From Apodemus sylvaticus (lineage: Eukaryota > Chordata > Mammalia > Rodentia > Muridae), in NCBI RefSeq assembly GCF_947179515.1, contig NC_067480.1, positions 9,667,501 through 9,731,500 on the forward strand: a DNA stretch of 64,000 nucleotides. Reading direction: 5' to 3'. The position numbers and the translations under genes were made by a program. Under the pieces are notes generated by a model, which saw only the letters and a program-made list of their open reading frames with translations, had not been told where the DNA came from and made no database searches. This document shows positions 23,709 to 32,745 of this stretch, one piece after another. Within the stretch, counting starts at the first letter, position 1; each line of letters starts with the position of its first letter.

Positions 23709-23744
23709 CACACACACACACACACACACATACACACACACAAA
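23709..23744 (+). repeat. (CA)n microsatellite
   Basis: About 17 CA units with one TA interruption. Confidence 0.97.
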
Positions 23745-24120
23745 ACTTAAAATGGATGTCTTAAAAGGTATGCCCCATGCTTCTAGAATAAGTAATATGT
23801 CCAAAGGATGTGTTAGTGTGGGCACACCACTAATAGAGAATCTGATATTTTTATGAAGAAAACAGGGTTCTTTTATCACAGTCCTGCAGGCTCAAGGGCC
23901 TGTGCCGGACGGTGGCTTTCTTCCCGACCGAGGTCTCAGTGGCACAGGGAGTAGAGCGCGGGCATCTTCTTATTCTCTGTCATGAAGTCTTACCTTGATA
24001 ACTCTTCTGGTCCTGAATTCTTCCCAGAGGCAAGGCCTCTCAGCACCGCCCAGCCTTTCACCTCGGGGATTAGCTTCTCATTGTGAGAACCCTTGGACAC
24101 CAGCTGGAGCCGGGTGCAAG

Positions 24121-24132
24121 CCTCATCATCAT

Positions 24133-24195
<63 letters not shown>
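24121..24195 (+). repeat. Compound (CAT)n(CAG)n trinucleotide repeat
   Basis: About ten CAT/ATC units switch directly to CAG units with one TAG interruption, about 14 in all. On the minus strand this translates as nine Asp followed by Ala runs within a 75-codon frame (24,217-23,990). That frame has no other recognisable feature. Confidence 0.97.
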
Positions 24196-24197
<2 letters not shown>

Positions 24198-25793
24198 AAG
24201 TGCTTTCTGCCGGGCACCTTTGTTCACATTTTATTTTAACTTACGACACGGAGCCTTGGCCAGCACTTCGGGATACCCTCTCAGGTGTCTGCCTTCGACA
24301 GGGCGCAAACTTGCACAGCTGTGTACAGAGACAAACCCTCTGGGACAGCAGCCACGCCCTTAGTTCTGCTTACCACGGCCGTCCCCAAATTCACCTCCAC
24401 CCCAGTGGAAACTACAGAAACAGAGCTAAACTGTGACAGCCCACACAGCACAGTCTGAAGCCCTGTGCCTTTTGGAGTGAGCCAGCTGCTCCCTGAGGAT
24501 CTCTCCTGCACTGTGAGGAGCTTAGCCGTAGCTCCTGACATTAGGTATTAGTCTTCCTCTTCCTTGGGGTTTTCTCTCTGTGGATCCAGCCCGCAAGCAC
24601 AGAATAAGGACACTGAGTGCTCATGCTAACACATCCTTTTGACATATTACTTATTCTAGAAGCACGGGGCATACCTTCTAAGAGAACCGTTTTAAGTGTG
24701 TGTGTGTGTGGGGGGGGGGGATTGTGTAAAAAGCAACCAGATTAAAGCTAGCATGGGCAAGAGTCTGCCTTCTAAGTGCCAGTTCTGACTTCTACCCCTC
24801 TCCTGGATGAAGCATTTCAGCTTCTAGTTACACAGCCCACTCCACACAGAAGAGACGCAGGGATTTCTGGTATCCATTATCGTTGGGCAATGGGCTATGT
24901 TAGTGCCTTTGAGACTGGTGGCCTCTGGCTGTCAGGAAGTCGGGCATTCAAAAGAGAGCAGTCACAGGCAGAGGACAGCTCCACTGGTCATCTGTGTAGA
25001 CTGGGAACATTCAGCCTTCCCATCTTTGGCCAACCCTTAAGTCAGGGCTCAGACCCAACAGTTTTGTCTAAGAGCCGCCAAGAAGCCGGGTCTGGCCACT
25101 GGGATATAAACAAATGGTCAACTGACCACAGGGGAGGGAGGTAGCCATGTGTGTCTGCGGAGTTCACTGGGGCAAAGCTGGAGCCCATCCGGGCAGCAGC
25201 GAACTCAGGAAGACATGATGTGGGAGCAAGTCACGGTCTGCGAGAGGAAGACCCGAGCCAGATTTCTACCCTCTTGACTTGGCAGCTAGCCTAGCCAGCC
25301 CACCCCAGCAAGCCAGAGAACAGAATCCAGACCACTGTGTCCCTTCTCGGGAAGTGGTGACTTTGTCACCACGCTGGGTGCCAGCACCAATGGTACTCGT
25401 AGGAAGAGCAGGATCAACACATTTTGAGCGTCTCAAGTGACCAGGAAGCTGCAGCTCGCTCTGAGCCAGACTCTCTCCCAGGTGGCACTTGCCTACAGGT
25501 GACTCAGGACACAAGTCTTTCTGTGTCCTTTCCACTCTCCTAGCGAATGGCACCAGCAGCCTCTAAGAGCAGTGTCCTTGAACGTGCTCCCAAACAGTGC
25601 TCCTTAGTTTGCGGGATGGCATTTCCTGTCCACAAAGAGGAGATGGCTCGACAAAGCAGCATTTCAAAGTGTTTGGGAGGTAGAAAATTCCAGATGCTTT
25701 CTTATAGTTTCAATAATACAGTTAAAGACCCTTCCCAAGGCCATAGGCCTTTGGAACTGATATAGAAAGACTTTAGCTTTGGAATCAGCATAT
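24196..25793. other. Repeat-poor DNA, no gene recognised
   Basis: Only a short GTGTG plus G10 run at 24,697-24,720 stands out. The longest frame (24,776-25,144, plus, 122 codons) begins close to a CTTCTAAG context and contains no domain or signal I recognise. No splice-site series or polyadenylation signal supports a gene. Confidence 0.5.
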
Positions 25794-25804
25794 CCATGCT
25801 CAGG

Positions 25805-25981
25805 GTTTTTGTTTTTGTTTTTGTTTTTGTTTTTGTTTTTTTTTGAGACAGGGTTTCTCTGTGTAGCCCTGGCTATCCTGGAACTCACTCTGTAGACCAG
25901 GCTGGCCTCGAACTCAGAAATCTGCCAGCCTCTGCCTCCCAGAGTGCTGGGATTACAGGCGTGGGCCACCACCGCCCAGCT
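25805..25981 (-). mobile_element. B1 SINE (minus strand) with 11-bp TSD
   Basis: A (TTTTTG)n tail is followed by GAGACAGGGTTTCTCTGTGT, CTGTAGACCAGGCTGGCC and the reverse head CCACCACCGCCCAGC. The flanking duplications are CCATGCTCAGG at 25,794-25,804 and CCCTGCTCAGG at 25,982-25,992, with one mismatch. It is close to the young mouse B1 consensus. Confidence 0.97.
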
Positions 25982-25994
25982 CCCTGCTCAGGTC

Positions 25995-26029
25995 TTAAGT
26001 ATGTTAACTCAAAGACTTAACATACTTAA
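25995..26029. repeat. Perfect 13-bp inverted repeat (hairpin)
   Basis: TTAAGTATGTTAA at 25,995-26,007 and its exact reverse complement TTAACATACTTAA at 26,017-26,029 are separated by nine bases. It lies 3 bp beyond the right TSD of the B1 at 25,805. It has no T-run and is not a bacterial-type terminator. Confidence 0.95.
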
Positions 26030-27247
26030 ATGTTTGGGCCTCAGTTTTTCCTTCAGCAAAATGGACAGAGTCAGCCCATTTATCACAAATTTCACCAATT
26101 ACAGTTAAAGATGGTGTCACATGTCACATGACACCAGTTGGGCGGGCACTGTTTCAAAGAGACCTACAAGTATCTCACTCAGTCTTCCCATTAGTCCTTC
26201 CTTTACAAGATAGAAAGGCAGGGTTAGGTGACTGACCCAGGAATGCAGAAAGCAGTTGTCCCCACGCGTGTCCCTGAAGGGTGAGTCAATAAGACAGCCA
26301 CACGAAGGAAACTCTCTTTCTTAAGGTTAGAAATTGGCCGGTCTGATACCAGTGTGAATGCTGATCCCCAGGTTTTGTTGGGCAGAAGTCCTTGGCCTCA
26401 GGGAAAGACAGAGCTGGTCTGGGTGTGGGTGGGGTGGGAAAAGCAGGCAGCCTTCGGGTAGGGGCGGGGTGTGTGTGAGGAGCTGCCTCCCAGCAAATAG
26501 GGTGCGCTGAGGCCTGCGGTCCTTTCCCTAGGCTGCCTGGGAAGGGAATCTTTCATTCTACCAGGCCATTGGCTCTGATTGATGAAGAGAGTCGCCTCCG
26601 TTAGCAGAAGCTGACAAAGGCAATTTACCAAAGGGCGCGCACAGGAGGAATTGAGCCGTGCGCTGACAAGGCAGATGGCGGCCGGTGCAGTCCCCGGGCC
26701 ACCGCGGCGCGCCAGACACTTGTCAGCTCACGGTGTAAATGTAGCAGCCACGGTTGTTATATTTTGCAGCTAGGACCGAGATAGATGGTGAGCTGGGAGG
26801 AGGCTATCCATCACAAGCGAGCAAGATGGAAATCCCCCGCTGATCCTGCCAACCGGAGTCAGGAGGTGGGGTGTGCCACTCAGCGCTCAGATCCTGAGAT
26901 GTCCTTGATTGTACCCAATGGGTCTGTACCCAGGATCCCCTGCTGCTTTTCTGAAGACTAGGAAATGCTAAAGAGACCAACTCACTCCTGCTAATAGGCC
27001 TCCTGGGAGCTTTAGCTGTCCTCCTTTCCCAACATGGCTCTGAGCCTGTATATAACCCAACAAATTCTAAAAGCCCATGGTCTTTCATTTCCTCATACAG
27101 GGGTGGCTTCCAACCATACTTCCGGGGCTGCAGAAACCACCAGTCAGGGAACCTGAGGTCTGGAGATCATCAGGCAGATGAACCTCCCTCAATCCTCATG
27201 TCTTCTCAGCCAATGGACTCCAGCCTCAAGACTCTCCAGAAGTATCT
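26030..27247. other. Repeat-poor DNA with a CpG-rich core
   Basis: No SINE, LTR or L1 is visible. The stretch 26,560-26,790 has about 16 CpG in about 200 bp and a cluster of candidate factor sites (separate entry). The 90-codon frames here (26,398-26,631, 26,804-27,088, both minus) have no recognisable product. Confidence 0.5.
26560..26790. promoter_or_regulatory. Candidate CpG-rich regulatory element
   Basis: In about 230 bp there are an inverted CCAAT box (CCATTGG, 26,566-26,572), a PBX-HOX-like TGATTGATG (26,576-26,584), a YY1/CTCF-like core CAGATGGCGGCC (26,672-26,683) and CGCGGCGCGCC. The CpG content is far above the rest of the window. No TATA box or gene start is attached. The regulatory role is an inference from motif content alone. 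Confidence 0.35.
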
Positions 27248-27269
27248 TGTGTGTGTGTGTGTGTGTGTG
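27248..27269. repeat. (GT)n tract at the 3' end of the Diaph3 retrocopy
   Basis: Eleven GT units on the plus strand (CA on the minus strand) lie exactly where the poly(A) tail of the minus-strand retrocopy should be. Confidence 0.95.
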
Positions 27270-27288
27270 CAAACAGCAAGTTTACTTA

Positions 27289-27294
27289 TTTATT
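27289..27294 (-). other. Fossil polyadenylation signal of the retrocopy
   Basis: AATAAA in the minus-strand context AAAAATAAATAAGTAAAC, about 20 bp before the CA tract. Its position shows that the copied mRNA ended here. Confidence 0.8.
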
Positions 27295-30200
27295 TTTGAT
27301 AAGGAAATAACAACAGAATGGTGCCAAGTAAGGTACAATTGAAACATTTGCTGATGGAAACTGTCCTTGAAAAATCAGATTGTTGTCACAGTTACTGATT
27401 GTCGGCTTAAAAAAAAAAAATGAAATCCTAAGTTTGTCAAAAATAAAAAAAAAATCTATTCCTTGGGAAATTTCCAAACGGTAATTTTAGTTCAAAGTCA
27501 TAATATTGAGTGTCTGTCCCCTTGGCTAAGACTGGGGTAGTAGTGTGATGCTATATATATTCCCACATTAGAGTCCTACTTTGCAAAATGCCTGTACGTT
27601 TTGCAAAGAAAGTACAAATATTCCTACTGCATCGGTTTTGGAAGTGTGTGCTCCAGTGTTAATGTGACTCAGCACTGGCCATTACATACACTTACATGTT
27701 TCTGATGCTGTACTGGAAACCTTTGGGTCTATTCAGATAGCAAATTTGAAATACATCGACAGACACCAAGTCTTCAGCCTGCGACTCTTTCATTAATGCT
27801 GAGGTGGTAAAAATTACTTAGAAAGATTTCATTTTCTTAAGGACACAGTAGAACACATGGCTGCTTCCCTGCTCTCTAAAGCAACGTGTATAATTTAATT
27901 GGCAAATACAGAATAAATGGATACCAGAAGACAAAATAAAAACATTACAGCCCATTATAACCTTAAACAATGCAAAAAAAAAAAAAAACTTCAAGCATAT
28001 AGGAAAAGTTTCACAATCATGTATTTAGCTCTACTTTTTCTAGTGTCTATCTTAATTTAGAACTAGATAAAGTCGCTCACATGAAAGTAACTTTTCAAGT
28101 GTTCCACCTGAAAGCATGACTTGTAATCATTTTTTTTTAAACCAGTTTCGTTTACAAAGCTCGTAATCTTATCGGCGGGGCTTCAACTTCAGGAGCTGAC
28201 GCGCTGTTAGAAACAGAACCAAGAAGTCCCATTTCCCTTTTTCTGTTGCTTTCTGCATTACAGGCTTCCTGCTCACCTGCCCGATCCTCCCTGTAGATGG
28301 AGTGTCTAAATTGTATTAAAGCTCTTTGGGGACTGGCGTCCTGGTGGAGCTGCAGTTGACACTGCGGTATGGGCGTGACCCTTCTGTCAATGGCGGTGTG
28401 GGAGTGACCCTTCTGTCAATGGCATTTTCTGTTTTTCGTGGTCACAAACTGTGAGAGCAGGCCCCTAAGACATTGGACTGAGACTCTGCCAGCTTTGGTG
28501 TCCTTTCTCTCCTGTCGAGGAAGGCAGTCCCTGACTGCAAGGCCTCCTGCACTCTCCGTCACTCCACTCTCCTCACCCTCAGTTTTCATTTCTAGTAAGC
28601 GCTTTTTCAGCCTTCTTTTCTCTGCTCGCTTTATCCGCTCTCCTGGTTCGTTTGTCCTTCTCCACGCCTTCTCGTTTTTTTGATGTTTTTCTTTAATGCT
28701 AACATAAAGTTCTGAAGTAGTTCAGGTCATTAATAAAACTCTCCCACAGAAACCTTCTTCATGTCCACAGCTAGTAGCCCATTACACTCTGGCACATTTG
28801 TGTCTCGTTGTCCAGTAGCGAGGAGAGCTTTTCATGCTGCTCTTCCACACTGATAATGCAGCTGGACATCTTCGTCACAAACTTGTCGTGTTGAAGCCTC
28901 AGGGTGGGGAAAGGTTTCCAAGCTGTTGAAGCTGCCGTCCCATCTGCTTCAAGTTCTTTTCTAGCATTTCCACGGAGACTCTACTAGCTTTGCCTAACGG
29001 TGCCAAATTGTCCACAAAGTGATGGACGTCTGGATGCTTTTCTTCACATAGGCCTACCAGGAAACGGAGGAGTGTTGTTTTCTGATCTGCAGATTTTGTA
29101 TCCTTTAGCTTATAGAGAAAGCTGAGGTCAAATCCGAAGGTCCGCGCATTCCGGGAGCCAGCATCCATGTAGTTTCCCGTTAGCAACACAAGTTCCAGCA
29201 ACTTGCTAAAGCTTTTGTTCTTCTTGATCTCTTCGCAGGCGCCATGATGTGGGCGGAGTCTCTTCACGTCGCTCATCAGGAGGGCGAACTGCTCAGGCTC
29301 AGGTAAACTGTTATAGTCACTTGTAAGAATCGCTCTGCATCAGAAAGGTGCTTTATTAAGTTCTGAATCATGGGCTCTGACAACTGTGTTCCGTCCACTT
29401 CCGGTATCATCGTCCTGATTTTCTCATATGGCGCCCGGAAGGAGCTCGGGAAGAGTAAAAGGTGTTGAGCAATTTTAGGATCTAGAAATTTAAGTTCCTT
29501 CATTCTCTTCCTAATAACCTTCTTCTCATCAACCTCATTTGCATTCCCTTTCTCTTTTCCTGGGCAACAAAGTGTGTCCTCAAGTTCACAGAGCAAATCC
29601 CTCTTTTCACACTTATTTCCACTTACTTTTATCCAGAAACGGTCCTCAGACATTTCATTTGGTCCGATCTTTTACCGATTCAATCTTCTCATGCTAATTT
29701 CAGGTTTAAATTCTTTCTTTGGTTTTGACCCAAATGGCAGGTTTAATGGAATAGAGTTTTGCCCACCAAGAAATCCTAGGGGAGGTGGTGGTGGTGCGGG
29801 GCCACTAAATGGCATTGCCATTCCCAGAAGTGATGGAGGTGGGGGAGGAGGGGGTGGTGGGGGGGACTGAGCGGGGAGGCGACGCTGCTGCACGAGCAGG
29901 CACTGGTGGGGCAGGAGGAAGGGCTGAAGGGCCAGCTTCACCTTCTGCTGAAGGTTGCAAAGGAATTTTTGAACCAGGAGGCAAGGCACCGAACTGGGAT
30001 TTAAAAGCTTGTAACTCAGCCTGAAGCTCATTAATCTTTGCGTCTTTTTTTTTTTTCTGCATTTGAGCCTGGGTTTCTTGGTGGTCAGAACCCTCTTTTT
30101 CAAATTTCTTGTAATGTTATGACGCTTTCTCTTTCCACTCTTCTAGTTTTCCCTGATCTACGCAAACGTCTACAAACTGACTTAAGTCCGAATCTAGTCT

Positions 30201-30402
30201 TTTTCTGCATGTGACGTCAGGGTCTGTTCCATCTCTATGTAATGCAATCTGTGACACACACTCATCAATTAATCTGAAGTACTGCTGTCTTATAAAATGA
30301 TCATTTCAAACGAGCAGGAGATGCTAAAGAATAGAAATGAACCGTCCCTCTGTTCGAGTTTCCTTAACTGTGTCCTGTACCATGCTGTAAACATCAGATG
30401 TT

Positions 30403-30640
30403 TGTCGCAGGATATCTCCTGTCCAATCACAGTGAGACAGTGGAGGGTCTGTGGTTGGACAGGAAAGAGGAGGCAGAGCTAGGAGTTGTACAGAGGATGT
30501 GTGAGTCTCATGAGAGAGAGGCACGTGGGAGGTCAGAGATTCAAGATGGCTTCAGTTGTTTTTCTGGTGTTTTCAAGAGGTTAGAAATGTTGGGTGGGGT
30601 AAGACTTTTGACATTGTAAATTGGCATCTTGTAATTGTGA

Positions 30641-30687
<47 letters not shown>

Positions 30688-30950
30688 TAATTAAGCATTT
30701 TAAGAGTTTTGATTTACTTGGTTACTATAATGTGGGTCCAGGGAGGCCCATGGTTACTGGGACGTGGGTCCGCGTATTTCAGGGTCTATGGTGGAGAGGA
30801 AACCTAGCTGGGATGCTGTGGGAACTAGCTGGGAGAGATTAGCTCAGCAGTGAGAACCGCGCTAGGTGGGACCTGGCCGGGACTTGGTGCTGAGGCCTGG
30901 CGGGGCAGCAGAGTTGGTAGGGCGGTCTTTTTTTAATATTTCCTACTACA
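30403..30950. mobile_element. Solitary ERVK-like LTR inside the pseudogene
   Basis: It begins TGTCGCAGGATATC and ends TTTCCTACTACA, so it has TG...CA ends, and it is flanked by six-base repeats GATGTT (30,397-30,402) and GGTGCT (30,951-30,956). Each differs by one base from GATGCT, the sequence expected in the uninterrupted Diaph3 copy. A 6-bp duplication fits ERVK-class integration. It carries a (TA)n tract at 30,642-30,684 and an inverted repeat CTGTCCAATCACAG / CTGTGGTTGGACAG near 30,417-30,464. There is no internal viral sequence, so it is an LTR left after recombination. Its orientation is unclear. Confidence 0.85.
30642..30684. repeat. (TA)n microsatellite within the LTR
   Basis: About 21 TA units, uninterrupted. 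Such tracts are highly mutable. Confidence 0.98.
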
Positions 30951-32151
30951 GGTGCTTCATTGAGTTCAGCTCTAATGTCTTCAAGGCAATGGGAGGACTC
31001 GCTCACATCTTCTTTGGGGTCATCGAAGACTTTAACTTGTATATCCAGGCCATCATTCTTAATACCCTTTAAGTTTGGCAATATCTCTTTCTATCCACAA
31101 CACATACATTCATTTCTGAGGTGAAGCCTGAAGTCCAAATCGTCAGGCGTGTAGCGAGGGCATGCATGAGCTTCAGACAAGCGACTTGAATTATGCCGGC
31201 GGCCTTTCACAATGGAAACCATCTGTCAATCTTCCTTTCTTCTCCAGCCTAAGTCAGGGCTTCTAACACTTCTTCAAGGATGCTTTCCACCCCGGCGATG
31301 CCCGCTGCAGGAAGACGCCTCACCTCATCTGCCACCATGCTGGCCTGCTTGGGGTCCATGGCCTTGGCCAAGAAGGAAAGACTTGTCACTCATAATCCTT
31401 TCTAAGCCGTACTGTGTGTCCATCGGGGCTCTCAGACACCGGACCGCTCTGTGCTCAGTCCTCTTCACAGCTTTTCCTTGGATTTGCCTGTTAATTAGTT
31501 TTTCTAAACAATGTCCAGCAATAATCCGAGTGCCTCATGTCCAAAGCTTTGCACCCAACTCACAGGACTACAGGTTGATGCCACGGAGTGACTCCACATA
31601 CGTGGAAAGTCTCTGTCTGTGTACCCCATTTTCAGCTCATGGATAAATTCCTGAGGTGAGATCTGTCAGCTACTTCTAAGACTTCCTGTCTTCGAAGCAG
31701 TATTAATGCCCTGCAACACCATTTCTTTTTTTGATATTGAAGTCTTTGTCCCTGCAATGGTCCCTTTTTATCTTCATTTAAATTCACATCTTCCATCATC
31801 TTCTCAAAAAGTTTCAAGACTTCTCTCTGACTGGGACTTTGGATTGTTTTCCATTGTCTCTGAAGACCTTGTTGAGCAGTCACTGCTTACAGACACAGTC
31901 TTCAGGTGGGGAAGGGGAGGTCTCTCTTGCTCCCTGGAATTCTTATGCTAGCAAATTTGTCCAGCAACTTGGGATGCTTCTCCCCAGCTTGTAGGGGCCA
32001 GTGGGTGACACAGATGGCAGGCCCCTCCTACGTGGTGCCTTGCTGTCCTGGCCGAGAGCATGTGTCTGGGGTCTCTCCATCTTCCTGGGTCTCGGTCTCG
32101 TGAGACCTGATCTCAGAAATATCTTTTCTATAGGGAGTCAGTGCTACAGTT

Positions 32152-32431
32152 TGTAATGTGGTGGCATGATGTGGCCAAGGGGGTGCCTTAGCAGACCCAG
32201 GCTGAGACACCTCCCTCCTTCAGAGGTGCCAGCCATATGATGGGTCTCAAATAAAATGAAGTTTATTTTGGGGCATGAGAAGAGGTATGTGAAGGGAGTA
32301 AAGACAGAAAGAGGAGAGAGAGAGAGGGAGAGAGAGAGAGAGAGGGAAAGGAGAGGAGAGAGGGAGAGAAGGGGGGAGAGGGAGAGAGGGGGGAGAGAGG
32401 GAGAGAGAGGGAAAGAGAGAGGGAGAGGAAA

Positions 32432-32488
<57 letters not shown>

Positions 32489-32745
32489 GAGAGGAGAGAG
32501 GGAGAGAGGAGAGAGGGAGAAGGGAAGAGGCCTGCTTGGAGCATAGAGGAGAGAAAGAGGGGCCAAAAGACTTTTTATAGCCACCAGCATCCTACCTGGC
32601 TGTTGCTAGGTAACTGTTGGGTGGAGCCTAGAAGAAATGTCTGTGTACCATAAAACACAGATCTGAAGCTAGTGTCGCAGGAAGTCCCACCCCTCCCAGG
32701 TGCCATGCCTCCTGGCTAGTTCTGTTTAGTTCTGTTTCATTAGAG
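32152..32745 (-). mobile_element. Solitary LTR, family B, copy 2
   Basis: On the minus strand a GC-rich promoter segment with CTAGCAACAGCCAGGTAGG is followed by a TATA box (CTATAAAAAG, 32,580-32,571), a long CT tract and an AATAAA signal (32,267-32,262), ending CACCACATTACA at 32,152. The order and promoter text match copy 1 at 5,295. The upper limit is approximate and I could not fix a duplication. It abuts the 5' end of the Diaph3 retrocopy. Confidence 0.7.
32308..32527 (+). repeat. (GA)n purine tract
   Basis: About 220 bp of GA with GGA interruptions, including an uninterrupted GA run at 32,434-32,481. It is the R/U5 region of the family B LTR on the other strand. Confidence 0.97.

Larger units (their letters stand above)
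27270..32151 (-). pseudogene. Diaph3-ps: Processed pseudogene of Diaph3 (mDia2 formin)
   Basis: Diaph3 is a Rho-regulated formin that nucleates and elongates actin filaments. This is an intronless, broken copy. The original start codon aligns at 32,080-32,078 and the stop at 28,154-28,152. In order down the minus strand I read the N-terminal GTPase-binding/armadillo region (32,080 to about 31,000), the coiled coil (about 30,300-30,000), the proline-rich FH1 (about 29,970-29,710), FH2 (29,700 to about 28,850) and a C-terminus ending RLRAL. The 3' UTR follows to an AATAAA at 27,294-27,289. Breaks include several frameshifts, a stop at 29,674-29,672 just after FH1 next to a Trp-to-Arg change in the FH2 lasso, loss of about 80 bp in FH2 near 29,225, a 29-bp tandem duplication at 28,366-28,423, and a 548-bp LTR at 30,403-30,950. 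The coding span without the LTR is about 3.4 kb, close to the parent. The separate frames of 125 codons are pieces of this copy and make no functional formin. Confidence 0.95.

Noticed and set aside
23990..24217. Poly-Asp/poly-Ala small protein
   Set aside because: Only the trinucleotide repeat gives it character. There is no conserved flank or gene structure.
24776..25144. 122-codon frame in repeat-poor DNA
   Set aside because: No domain, no splice or polyadenylation context, and no way to test conservation here.
26112..26136. GGTGTCA...TGACACC short palindrome as a regulatory site
   Set aside because: Seven-base arms with an imperfect centre are common by chance and nothing else supports it.
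28899..29653. Two 125-codon frames with clear FH2 formin sequence as a live gene
   Set aside because: They are frameshifted pieces of one Diaph3 retrocopy with stops, deletions and an inserted LTR.
32144..32590. 148-codon Leu/Ser-repeat protein
   Set aside because: Translated CT tract of a solitary LTR.
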